Source: Haloarcula argentinensis DSM 12282 (GTDB lineage: Archaea; Halobacteriota; Halobacteria; Halobacteriales; Haloarculaceae). From it: 64,000 bases of DNA. The stretch is taken from positions 245,186 through 309,185 of the forward strand of contig AOLX01000015.1 of NCBI GenBank assembly GCA_000336895.1, given 5' to 3'. The position numbers and the translations under genes were made by a program. The notes under the pieces were generated by a model that was given only the letters and a program-made list of their open reading frames with translations, had not been told where the DNA came from and searched no databases. This document shows, in pieces, positions 52,438-60,331 of the stretch; position 1 is the first letter of the stretch; the number at the start of each line of letters is the position of its first letter.

Positions 52438-52447
52438 TATTAATATC
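52438..52447 (-). promoter_or_regulatory. TATA box of the DUF7344-DICT operon
   Basis: GATATTAATA on the minus strand is centred 28 bases before the ATG at 52414. Confidence 0.55.
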
Positions 52448-52511
52448 ATTGGCCAGTAGTTAGTCACAGATGTGACGGAATCCATTTACGTGCCAGCACC
52501 GTCTAAAATGT

Positions 52512-53123
52512 ATGAACTACGAGTCCGCTCTACAGCGTGCGTACGACGTGCTACCAGACCAGCCCCGGGAGGCGGGTGAACGGCTCTCGATTCCGGACCC
52601 GGAAGGCCAGACAGACGGGGCGTTCACACGCCTGACGAACTTAGAGACAATTGCCGATGCGGTCTCGCGGGACGCACAGCACCTCCACCGGGCCATCCAG
52701 CGCGAGTTCGGGACCAACGGCCAGTTCGACGGCGGCGAAGCCCGCTACAACGGCTCGTTCGACACCAGCGATTTCGAGGCCGCTATTGACGCGTACATCG
52801 CCGAGTACGTCACCTGTTCCGAGTGTGGCCTGCCCGACACCGTCCTCAAGAATGAGGACGGCGTCGACATGCTGCGCTGTCAGGCCTGTGGTGCGTTCCG
52901 CCCGGTTGCCAAGGGCGCGAGTTCGAATACGCAGCAGGACCGACCGACGCTCGAAGAGGGCGAGACCTACGAGGTCAAGATCACCGGCACCGGCCGCGAG
53001 GGCGACGGCGTTGCCGAAAAAGGCAAGTACACCATCTTCGTCTCCGGAGCGCGCGAGGGGCAGGTCGTCGAAGCCTACATCGAGAGCATCAGCGGCACGC
53101 TAGCGTTCGGCCGAGTCGCCTGA
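52512..53123 (+). CDS. Translation initiation factor aIF2 beta subunit with TRAM domain
   Basis: A 203-aa protein. Residues about 1-138 are aIF2-beta, with the alpha-beta domain and a C-terminal zinc ribbon (CSECGLPDTVLKNEDGVDMLRCQACG). It binds aIF2-gamma and helps deliver Met-tRNA to the small ribosomal subunit. Residues about 145-203 are a TRAM domain (GETYEVKITGTGREGDGVAEKG), an RNA-binding beta barrel fused in many haloarchaeal versions. It is a core translation gene. The ATG at 52512 gives the standard N-terminus. Confidence 0.93.
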   Translation: MNYESALQRAYDVLPDQPREAGERLSIPDPEGQTDGAFTRLTNLETIADAVSRDAQHLHRAIQREFGTNGQFDGGEARYNGSFDTSDFEAAIDAYIAEYVTCSECGLPDTVLKNEDGVDMLRCQACGAFRPVAKGASSNTQQDRPTLEEGETYEVKITGTGREGDGVAEKGKYTIFVSGAREGQVVEAYIESISGTLAFGRVA

Positions 53124-53159
53124 GGGCTGTTTTCTCCGCCGCGCAACTACGGTTCTCGC

Positions 53160-54086
53160 TTATTCCCAGAGATCCGTCGAGAGATATCGCTCGCCGGTGT
53201 CCGGCAGGACGGCGACCACCGTCTCGTCGGGGTTCTCGGTAGCGTACTCTGTCGCCGCGTGCAGCGCCGCACCCGAGGAGATGCCGACCATGATGCCCTC
53301 CTCGCTGGCGAGTCGGTGGGTCGCATCGATAGATTCCGCTTTGCTCGCAGTCCGCACCTTGTCGATAAGGTCACGCCGGAGAATGTCCGGAACGAACCCG
53401 GGACCGATGCCCTGAATGTCGTGGCTATCAGGGTCATCCGCCGAGAGCAGTTTGGACTGTTCCGGCTCAACAGCAACGGAGGTGAGGTTCGCGCCGACCT
53501 CCTCTTCGATGTACTCCGAGATGCCGGTGATTGTGCCGCCGGTCCCGACGCCGGCGACGACGGCGTCTACGTCGCCGTCGGTGTCGTTCCAGATCTCCGG
53601 ACCCGTCGTTTCGCGGTGTGCTCGCGGATTCGCCTCATTCTCGAACTGCCGAGCGCGAACGGTGCCCGGGGCGTCCGCGAGTTCGTTCGCGCGTTCGATT
53701 GCGCCGCTCATACCACCGGAAGCTGGTGTTAGTTCGAGGTCCGCGCCGAGCCCCGACAGCAACTGCCGGCGCTCCTCGCTCATTGATTCGGGCATCGTCA
53801 GCACGCAGTCGTACCCTCGCGCGGCGCAGACGGCGGCCAGCCCGATGCCGGTGTTACCACTGGTCGCTTCGACGACCGTTCCGTCGTCGGGGAGGGCACC
53901 GGACTCGGCGGCCGCGTCGACCATGTACAGCGCGATGCGGTCCTTCACCGAGTAGGGGTTCGCCGCTTCGACCTTGCCGAGCAGATTGTCCGCAAAGCTA
54001 TCGAGACAGACCAGCGGCGTGTCGCCGATGAGCGCAGTCACACTGGACGCGACAGTACCGTCATCTCGCTGGGCATACGACTGCAT
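53160..54086 (-). CDS. cysK: Cysteine synthase-type PLP enzyme
   Basis: A 308-aa fold-type II PLP enzyme of the O-acetylserine sulfhydrylase/cysteine synthase group. The PLP Lys is K48 (NPYSVKDRIA). The substrate loop is TSGNTGIGLA, the phosphate cup is VGTGGTITGI and late IQGIGPGFVP is typical. It makes cysteine from O-acetylserine (or O-phosphoserine) and sulfide; cystathionine-beta-synthase-like use is possible. ATG 54086 was picked because the 21 residues upstream look non-coding. It is divergent from the 41-aa gene at 54206. Confidence 0.88.
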   Translation of the reverse strand: MQSYAQRDDGTVASSVTALIGDTPLVCLDSFADNLLGKVEAANPYSVKDRIALYMVDAAAESGALPDDGTVVEATSGNTGIGLAAVCAARGYDCVLTMPESMSEERRQLLSGLGADLELTPASGGMSGAIERANELADAPGTVRARQFENEANPRAHRETTGPEIWNDTDGDVDAVVAGVGTGGTITGISEYIEEEVGANLTSVAVEPEQSKLLSADDPDSHDIQGIGPGFVPDILRRDLIDKVRTASKAESIDATHRLASEEGIMVGISSGAALHAATEYATENPDETVVAVLPDTGERYLSTDLWE

Positions 54087-54175
54087 ACACCGGGAGAAGA
54101 CGATTGATCCCCGTAACAGGGTTCCCCGAATACTGCGGGTCGAATACATTCACTCGGTTCCGAGTCTCCAGAAGC

Positions 54176-54181
54176 TTATGT
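54176..54181 (+). promoter_or_regulatory. TATA-like box of the 41-aa gene
   Basis: TTATGT is centred 28 bases before the ATG at 54206. Confidence 0.4.
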
Positions 54182-54205
54182 TGTCTCCATCCAATCGTCT
54201 CAGTA

Positions 54206-54331
54206 ATGCCTGAGATTACCGTCTCTGAGGGGCTGTACCGACAGCTATCCGCCGCCGAAGACCAGGTCGAGGAAGACACGCTCTGGAAAATGCTGCACCA
54301 GTTCAAGCGCCAGAATACGCCGAGCGAGTAA
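54206..54331 (+). CDS. DUF7557-like small protein (41 aa)
   Basis: A 41-aa protein starting MPEITVSEGLYRQLSAAEDQ and ending in a basic helix (MLHQFKRQNT). The beta-strand then helix pattern resembles haloarchaeal DUF7557-type small proteins, which look like ribbon-helix-helix or VapB-like antitoxins, but no toxin gene adjoins it. A DNA-binding role is inferred only. It converges with the SRAP gene, 8 bases away. Confidence 0.6.
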   Translation: MPEITVSEGLYRQLSAAEDQVEEDTLWKMLHQFKRQNTPSE

Positions 54332-54339
54332 CGCCGTCG

Positions 54340-55041
54340 CTACCCGACCGGTTCGATGAGTTCTGGCGAGTCGTTAGCAGGACTGTTGACCGCTGACGAA
54401 ACCGGATAGGTCTGCATAGGTCCGTCGAACGGGTCGAGCAGCGCCGACACATCGTCAGCGCTACCCTGGAGCCACGTCGACTCCTCTGATGGGTCCAGAA
54501 TGACGGCCATCCGGTGATGGAGGTCGGCGACGGCCTCGTTCGGTTCGGTCGTCACAATCGTGAACGACTCGACGATCTCGTCTTCGTCGCCCGAATCGCC
54601 GCCGCTTGCGCCGAACTCGCCCAGCCCGGTCTGGCGCTGTGGCGGCTCCCACCGCTCGTACAGCCCTGCCATCGCGAACAGGTCGTCGTCCGGCAGCGCC
54701 ACGCGGTACGGTTGCTTGCCGTCGCTCGTCTCGACCCACTCGTAGAACCCATCAGCGGGAACCAGACAGCGCCGGGACTCGTAGGCATCGGCGAACGAGC
54801 GTTTCTCGGCCAGCGTCTCGGCGCGGGCGTTGATGTGCCCGTGGTCCGTTCTGCTGTCCGCCCAAGTCGGAATCAGGCCCCACTCCATCAGCTGGATTGT
54901 CCCGGGCGATTCGCCGGTGATGACCGGCAGGTCCTGACTCGGCGCGGCGTTGTATCGGGGGTCGTAGTCGAAGGCAAACTCGGCGTCGAACCGCGTCTCA
55001 ATTTCCTCGCGAGGGGAGAACAGACTGTAGCGACCACACAT
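54340..55041 (-). CDS. SRAP (HMCES/YedK) family protein
   Basis: A 233-aa SOS response-associated peptidase-type protein. The catalytic Cys2 directly follows the initiator Met (MCGRYSLF) and must be exposed by Met removal. NARAETL, CLVPADGFYEWVE and DLHHRMAVIL supply the active-site Asn, Glu and His. These proteins bond covalently to abasic sites in single-stranded DNA to shield them during replication; the peptidase activity removes the initiator Met. Frame upstream of ATG 55041 is arginine-rich and discarded. An acidic, Gly/Ser-rich insert (about residues 143-158) is unusual in bacteria but common in haloarchaea. Confidence 0.88.
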   Translation of the reverse strand: MCGRYSLFSPREEIETRFDAEFAFDYDPRYNAAPSQDLPVITGESPGTIQLMEWGLIPTWADSRTDHGHINARAETLAEKRSFADAYESRRCLVPADGFYEWVETSDGKQPYRVALPDDDLFAMAGLYERWEPPQRQTGLGEFGASGGDSGDEDEIVESFTIVTTEPNEAVADLHHRMAVILDPSEESTWLQGSADDVSALLDPFDGPMQTYPVSSAVNSPANDSPELIEPVG

Positions 55042-55075
55042 AACCTGTGCTTGGCGTTCCCACTGGATAAATCCA

Positions 55076-56725
55076 CTACTCGCGCATCCACTCGCTTGCC
55101 TGTGGCTCCGTCGGGTCGGTCCTGACCTCGACGAGCGTCGGCGCGTCCGTCTGAACCGCTTCGCGAACCGTCGTACGGATCTCGGACGGCATGTCGGCTT
55201 GCATCGCTTCCATCCCCATCCCGGCAGCGACGGTTCCGAAATCAATCGGCGTCCTGTCCCATCCGTACGCCTGCTGGTCGAGGTCGTAGCTGCGCCCCGC
55301 CTCCTCGCTGATAATCGCGTAATCGTCGTTGTTGAGGACAACGACGGTGATCGGGAGGTCTTCAGCGACCGCGGTGTGAAGCTCGTGGACGCACATCATG
55401 AGGCCGCCATCACCGGTCAGCGCAACGACCGGCGTGTCCGGGTTCGCTAGCTGTGCCCCAATCGCCGACGGCAGTCCCGTTCCCATCGTCGCCCACGACC
55501 CGGGGTTGACGTAGCTGCGTGGTCCGTGCGCCTCGAACGTGTTCAGCGCCCAGACGCGGAATCCCCCGGCGTCGACGGCCGTGATGGCGTCCGAAGGGAG
55601 TGCGTCTCGAAGGAGTTGCAGCACATGGACGGAGGTGAGCGGTGGTTCCGAGTCGACGAGCGGTTCGATTCGACGCGCAGTGGCAGCACGGACAGCCTGT
55701 GCGCGGTCGATACCGTCCGCCTTCGAGGCCGGAGCGGTGTCAGCCGCCGCGATTTTGTCCTCGATCGCCGTCATCGCGTCCGCGGCATCTGCGAGGATGC
55801 CGACGGTCGGGTCGTAGCCCGTGCCGAGGTCATCGGCGTCGATGGTGACGTGAACGAGGGTTTCAGGCAGTTCGACAGACCACCCGCGTGTCCCGTGTGC
55901 GTCAAGGTCGGAGCCGACGGCGAGCACAGCATCGGAATCGGCGAGACAGTCCAGTAGCTCCGGGCTCGCGCTACCGGCCAGCACGCCGGCACTGAGGTCG
56001 TGGTCCTCAGGGAGCACGCCTTTGCCCTTGTACGTCGTTACGACAGGCGCGTCAAGTCGTTCGGCGAGGCGTCGGAGCGCCGCCGTCCCACCCGACGCTC
56101 GCACACCACCGCCGGCCAGGATAACCGGCCGCTCGGCCGCGAGCAGATGCTCGGCGGCTGTCGAAACCTCTTGCTCCGGGACGGTGCTGGGTGACGGAGC
56201 CGACGATGTGCCTGCACCGGCAAGCGGGACGTCCATCTGCAGGTAGTTCTTCGGAAGCCCGACTCTGACTGGGCCCTTCGGGGGTGTTTGCGCGACCTGT
56301 ACCGCCCGGTCGATCGTCGCCGCTGTCGTTTCGGGATTTTTCAGTAGTATGTTCTCTTTGACGACGTTGTCGTAGGTGTCCGGTGGGGTTTCGTGAATCG
56401 CATCACCGCCCCGGAGTGCCGGCTCGGTTTCGATAGCGAAATGCACCAGCGGCGTGCAGTCGTTCAGCGCGTTTTTCAGGCCGTTCATCGCGTTCATATC
56501 GCCCGGGCCGGGGACGACGACAGTACTTGCTATCTCCCCGCTCGTTTCTGCATAGCCCCAGGCCTGGTGTGAGACCGCAGTTTCGTGTCGTGCCACGACG
56601 AAGCGGATATCGTCCCGATTGCCGATGGCCTCGTTCAGTGGGAGGGACTGCTTTCCGGGGATTCCGAAGACGGTATCGATACCGTTCGCGACGAGACGGT
56701 CTACCACCGCCAGACTAACGCGCAT
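55076..56725 (-). CDS. ThDP-dependent enzyme, acetolactate synthase-like
   Basis: A 549-aa three-domain ThDP enzyme. The N-terminal PYR domain has the catalytic Glu48 (ARHETAVSHQAWGYAETSG). The middle domain has VILAGGGVRASG. The C-terminal PP domain has the metal/ThDP motif LTGDGGLMMCVHEL ending in NNDDYAI. It is IlvB-like but has no adjacent IlvN regulatory subunit, and the residues that decide substrate do not settle the reaction: acetolactate synthase, benzoylformate decarboxylase-like or another lyase are open. It follows the SRAP gene in the same direction. Confidence 0.82.
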   Translation of the reverse strand: MRVSLAVVDRLVANGIDTVFGIPGKQSLPLNEAIGNRDDIRFVVARHETAVSHQAWGYAETSGEIASTVVVPGPGDMNAMNGLKNALNDCTPLVHFAIETEPALRGGDAIHETPPDTYDNVVKENILLKNPETTAATIDRAVQVAQTPPKGPVRVGLPKNYLQMDVPLAGAGTSSAPSPSTVPEQEVSTAAEHLLAAERPVILAGGGVRASGGTAALRRLAERLDAPVVTTYKGKGVLPEDHDLSAGVLAGSASPELLDCLADSDAVLAVGSDLDAHGTRGWSVELPETLVHVTIDADDLGTGYDPTVGILADAADAMTAIEDKIAAADTAPASKADGIDRAQAVRAATARRIEPLVDSEPPLTSVHVLQLLRDALPSDAITAVDAGGFRVWALNTFEAHGPRSYVNPGSWATMGTGLPSAIGAQLANPDTPVVALTGDGGLMMCVHELHTAVAEDLPITVVVLNNDDYAIISEEAGRSYDLDQQAYGWDRTPIDFGTVAAGMGMEAMQADMPSEIRTTVREAVQTDAPTLVEVRTDPTEPQASEWMRE

Positions 56726-56853
56726 ACTGATTCCTCACTCCGAAGACAATTCACTCTCATGACTTTAGTTCGCCACCGGTCATGCTAGACCCGAGACCGC
56801 GTCGGGCCGCCACAGTCCCAAGAGTATGGGTACCAAGCCCTGCATGGCCCGCG

Positions 56854-56862
56854 AATTTAAAT
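56854..56862 (+). promoter_or_regulatory. TATA box before the 128-aa gene
   Basis: AATTTAAAT is centred 30 bases before the ATG at 56888. Confidence 0.55.
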
Positions 56863-56887
56863 CCGAAAGCGCCCAACTACGTGACAG

Positions 56888-57274
56888 ATGACCACGGACC
56901 CCTCGTTCAGCATCCCCGCACACCCACAGCGGCGCTTTCCCCACGGAAGCGGGGTCGAATACGAGGGCGGGACGGAGTTCCGACTCATCCCGGAACAGGA
57001 GCAGGCGACGCCGGACCTCGCCGAGACAGTCGTCGATATCCTCGAGGCTGGACCGTACCGCTTCGGTGATTTCCACGACCTGCCGATGCCGCTGTGGCTG
57101 GTCCGCGACGAGGAGACAACCGACGTGTTCCGCGTCGCGGTCCGCGACGGGACGGTCCGACTGCACGTCCTGCCAACCACGGAGTCCGACGGGCTACAGC
57201 GCTTCTTTGATCGCTTGTGTGAGACGGGCGGAGGAGAGTCGTGGGCGGTGCAGCGACACGTCGACGGGCAGTAG
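56888..57274 (+). CDS. Haloarchaeal hypothetical protein
   Basis: A 128-aa soluble protein. It has YRFGDFHDLPMPLWLVRDEETTDVF in the middle and RVAVRDGTVRLHVLP after it, suggesting an alpha/beta domain of unknown role. There is no signal, membrane helix or metal motif. I do not recognise the family. It lies 60 bases before the ornithine cyclodeaminase gene on the same strand. Confidence 0.6.
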   Translation: MTTDPSFSIPAHPQRRFPHGSGVEYEGGTEFRLIPEQEQATPDLAETVVDILEAGPYRFGDFHDLPMPLWLVRDEETTDVFRVAVRDGTVRLHVLPTTESDGLQRFFDRLCETGGGESWAVQRHVDGQ

Positions 57275-57334
57275 CCGGCCGCCGGATCGTACGGACCCAA
57301 AACCGTCTTACACACCTGCCTCCATGTCTTGGCC

Positions 57335-58561
57335 ATGACCGTCTCTCGCGAAGTCGAGCTAGAGGGCCACATCATCGACTCCGGGATGATGCAGTCCTGT
57401 TTCGGCATCATCATGGACCTGGGCGGCTCCTTCTCCGTTCAGGAGTTCGATATCGGCCGCCACAAAGACGAGGAGTCCTACGCCCGGATGCTCGTCGAGG
57501 CCGACGACGAGGACCAACTGCAGTCGATTGTCCACGAACTCCACCAGCACGGCGTCAACCCCTCGGACCCGAAAGACGCCACGCTCGTCCCCGCGCCCGA
57601 CGACCAAGTAGTCCCGCACGGGTTCTACTCGACGACGAACCACCCGACGTACATCCGTCACGACGGCGAGTGGATCGAGGTCGAAGACATGGAGATGGAC
57701 TGCGCCGTGGTTGTCGAGGATGGCGACTCCCCGCGGGCCTACACGAAAGTCCTCAACGCTATCGAGGAGGGCGATCTGGTCGTCACCGACGAAACCGGCA
57801 TCAAGGTCCAGCCCCCGGAGCGACCACGGGACTCCGGCGGCGCGTTCGGCTTCATGCAGGGCGGCGTCTCATCGGAGCGACCCTCTGAGTCGACCATCCG
57901 CAAAATCGCGAACGCAATCGAGGAGACGAAGAAGGAAGGCGGCAAGGTGATGGCGGTCTGTGGGCCGGCGCTCATCCACTCCGGGGCGCGTGAGGACCTC
58001 GCTCGCCTCGTCCGGGAGGGCTACGTCGATATGCTCTCGGCCGGCAACGGCTTCGCCGTCCACGACATTGAGCGGGACATCTACGGCACCTCACTCGGAA
58101 TGGATACCGAGAGCCTTGACCATCCCCGCCACGGCCACAAACACCACATCTACACTATCAGCGAGGTCATTCGCGAGGGCGGCATCGAGGAAGCCGTCGA
58201 ATCCGGAACCATCGAGTCCGGTGTAATGTACGAGTGTATCGACAACGACCGGCCGTTCGTCCTCGCGGGCTCTATCCGTGACGACGGCCCGCTCCCGGAC
58301 ACGATCACCGACGCCGTCGAAGCCCAGAACGCCATCCGGGAGCAGGCCCACGAGGCAGACATGGTGCTAATGCTCTCGACCCTGCTGCACTCGGTCGCCG
58401 TCGGGAACTGCCTTCCCTCGACGACCCGGGTCGTCTGCGTCGACATCAACCCCGCGACGGTAACGCAACTCCTCGACCGCGGTTCCGCACAGGCAGTCGG
58501 GATGGTCACCGACATCGGGACCTTTGTGCCGATTCTGGCCGAGCAGTTGCTGGAGGAGTGA
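57335..58561 (+). CDS. Archaeal-type ornithine cyclodeaminase (TIGR00300 / LOR-SDH-like)
   Basis: A 408-aa enzyme of the archaeal-type ornithine cyclodeaminase group, which turns ornithine into proline and ammonia with NAD. The N-terminal LOR/SDH conserved region is VELEGHIIDSGMMQSCFGIIMD, and the C-terminal NAD-binding half has VCGPALIHSGAREDL, SAGNGFAVHD and DTESLDHPRHGHKHH. This family is unrelated to the bacterial mu-crystallin enzyme. The protein ends QLLEE. A second, different 3' end of the same gene lies 110 bases further on. The ATG at 57335 was chosen over an upstream in-frame TTG. Confidence 0.88.
   Translation: MTVSREVELEGHIIDSGMMQSCFGIIMDLGGSFSVQEFDIGRHKDEESYARMLVEADDEDQLQSIVHELHQHGVNPSDPKDATLVPAPDDQVVPHGFYSTTNHPTYIRHDGEWIEVEDMEMDCAVVVEDGDSPRAYTKVLNAIEEGDLVVTDETGIKVQPPERPRDSGGAFGFMQGGVSSERPSESTIRKIANAIEETKKEGGKVMAVCGPALIHSGAREDLARLVREGYVDMLSAGNGFAVHDIERDIYGTSLGMDTESLDHPRHGHKHHIYTISEVIREGGIEEAVESGTIESGVMYECIDNDRPFVLAGSIRDDGPLPDTITDAVEAQNAIREQAHEADMVLMLSTLLHSVAVGNCLPSTTRVVCVDINPATVTQLLDRGSAQAVGMVTDIGTFVPILAEQLLEE
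58518..58551 (+). repeat. Direct repeat, copy 1 (cyclodeaminase 3' end)
   Basis: The 34 bases here recur at 58661-58694 with one mismatch; 29 of them (58523-58551) are identical. Copy 1 is the real gene end. Confidence 0.9.
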
Positions 58562-58583
58562 GACGGCCGCGAGCGAAGCGAGC

Positions 58584-58606
58584 GGGCGCTTTTCGCCCAC
58601 GTTTTT
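58584..58606 (+). terminator. Terminator of the cyclodeaminase gene
   Basis: GGGCG (58584-58588) pairs with CGCCC (58594-58598) around CTTTT, followed by a T5 run (58602-58606). Confidence 0.5.
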
Positions 58607-58660
58607 GCCGAGCGGTGTGCGACCACAGGGAGCACACCCGAAGATCAAAAGGTGGATTGT

Positions 58661-58734
58661 GGACTTTTGTGCCGATTCTGGCCGAGCAGTTGCTCAGTGA
58701 GGACTAGGTCGACCACGAGCGACGCGAGTGGGCG
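58661..58734 (+). pseudogene. Relic second 3' end of an ornithine cyclodeaminase gene
   Basis: Copy 2 of the direct repeat is in frame for TTT GTG CCG ... CAG TTG CTC AGT GAG GAC TAG, i.e. a C-terminus FVPILAEQLLSED, one residue longer than the intact gene (QLLEE). Homology continues past the stop: 58713-58734 matches 58567-58588 at 19 of 22 positions. The offset equals the extra codon. The rest of the gene copy is missing. It is a remnant of a divergent allele or duplicate. Confidence 0.75.
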
Positions 58735-58806
58735 AAAAAGCGAGGCGACCGAATCGATGATCCGTGGACTGTCCCCGGTTGTCACGCCGGTATTCTCGCG
58801 AGATGC

Positions 58807-58812
58807 TTATTA
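58807..58812 (+). promoter_or_regulatory. TATA box of the kaiC-like operon
   Basis: TTATTA is centred 26 bases before the ATG at 58835. Confidence 0.6.
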
Positions 58813-58834
58813 CTGGCCGTCCGATACTCCTACT

Positions 58835-60325
58835 ATGTCCTCTTCCGAGCGGCAGTTCACGCAGCTTTCTAGCGGTATCTCTGGCCTTGATTCGCTTCTC
58901 AGAGGTGGGCTGGTAGAAGGGCGACTTTATCTCGTTATCGGGCCGCCCGGGACCGGCAAGACACTGCTTGGTACGCAGTTTCTCGAAGCGGGACTCGAAG
59001 CTGATGACGACGTGCTGTTCATTCACGCTGAAGAGTCTGCCGCCGATCTGCTGGCGAACACTGCCGAACTCGGCATCGATATCGGCGACGCGACGTTTCT
59101 CGACGTCGGCCCCGACTCGGAGTTCTTCGAGGAGGCCGAGTCGTACGACGTGGTCAAGCCCCAAGACATCGAGGACGGCCACCTGATTTCGGATATCCGC
59201 GAGGCTATCGAGCGGGTCGACCCGGACCGCGTTCTCATCGACCCCATCACGCACTTCCAATATCTCGAACCGACCGAGTACCAGTTTCGCAAGCGCGTCA
59301 TCTCCTTCGCGCGCTTTCTACAGGACAGGGAGACGACCGTGCTGGCAACCAAGACGCCGAGCAATCAGATGGACAGCCAGCTCAGGTCGCTCAGCGACGG
59401 CATTATCTCACTCAGCTACGGCGACGAGAAGGCAGGCCGGCGTATTCGACTGCGCAAGCATCGCGGCATCGGACAACAGGACGGCTCACACGGGATGGAG
59501 ATCCGGGAGTCCGGTGTCGAGGTCTACCCGGCGCTCGAACCGGCACGGCGGACACGGTCGTTCGATCCCACGCAGTTTTCCGCAGGAGTCCCAGAGCTGG
59601 ACTCGCTTCTGGATGGCGGACTCGAACGCGGGACAGTGACGATTCTCAGCGGCCCCTCCGGCGTCGGCAAGTCGACGACGGCGACGGAGTTCCTGGCCTC
59701 CGCAGCGGCGGACGGGTCCCCGGCGCTCGCCTACCTGTTCGACGAATCGATCGACACGTTCACACACCGCTGTGAGACGTTCGGGATGCCGCTCCAGCGA
59801 TTGCGTGACGAGGGGACACTTCTCGTCGAGGAGGTCGAGTCGCTGGCGCTGTCACCCGAGGAGTTCGCAAACCGCGTCAAGACACAGGCCGGGGAGCGTG
59901 GGGCCGAACTCGTCGTTATCGACGGCATCGCGGGCTACAAAAACGCGATCAAGCACGGACAGGACGACGTGGAACTGCGTCGACGGCTCCATGCCCTGAC
60001 GCAGCATCTCACGCGCGGGAACACCGCGGTGATTCTGATCGACCAGCGCAGAGACGTGACGGGCCTGCACGAACCGACGAGCGAGAACGTCAGTTACCTC
60101 GCCGACAACATCGTCTTCGAGAACTACATCGAGGTTGCGGGCGAACTCCAGCGCGTCGTCGGCGCGCTGAAAAAGCGCGTCGGTGGGTTCGAGACAGTGC
60201 CTCGCCGGTTCGAGATAACCGCCGACGGCCTACAGGTCGGTGACCCCGTCTCAGGGATGCACGGTGTGTTCGAGGGCGTTCCCGAACAGCATGGAGACAG
60301 CGACGGACGCTCGACCACCCGCTAA
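58835..60325 (+). CDS. KaiC-like double-domain RecA-fold ATPase
   Basis: A 496-aa protein with two KaiC domains. The first (about 8-240) has Walker A GPPGTGKT at 36-43 and the catalytic EE in FIHAEES. The second (about 245-485) has Walker A GPSGVGKS at 273-280, with DE where KaiC has EE, and IDQRRDVTG. At the cyanobacterial phosphosite position the Ser is kept (S420) but the next residue is Tyr421 instead of Thr. Haloarchaeal KaiC-like proteins may be signalling ATPases rather than clocks. It is followed after 6 bases by a histidine kinase gene. The upstream in-frame extension is rejected because of the TATA position. Confidence 0.88.
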   Translation: MSSSERQFTQLSSGISGLDSLLRGGLVEGRLYLVIGPPGTGKTLLGTQFLEAGLEADDDVLFIHAEESAADLLANTAELGIDIGDATFLDVGPDSEFFEEAESYDVVKPQDIEDGHLISDIREAIERVDPDRVLIDPITHFQYLEPTEYQFRKRVISFARFLQDRETTVLATKTPSNQMDSQLRSLSDGIISLSYGDEKAGRRIRLRKHRGIGQQDGSHGMEIRESGVEVYPALEPARRTRSFDPTQFSAGVPELDSLLDGGLERGTVTILSGPSGVGKSTTATEFLASAAADGSPALAYLFDESIDTFTHRCETFGMPLQRLRDEGTLLVEEVESLALSPEEFANRVKTQAGERGAELVVIDGIAGYKNAIKHGQDDVELRRRLHALTQHLTRGNTAVILIDQRRDVTGLHEPTSENVSYLADNIVFENYIEVAGELQRVVGALKKRVGGFETVPRRFEITADGLQVGDPVSGMHGVFEGVPEQHGDSDGRSTTR

Positions 60326-60331
60326 CCACCG

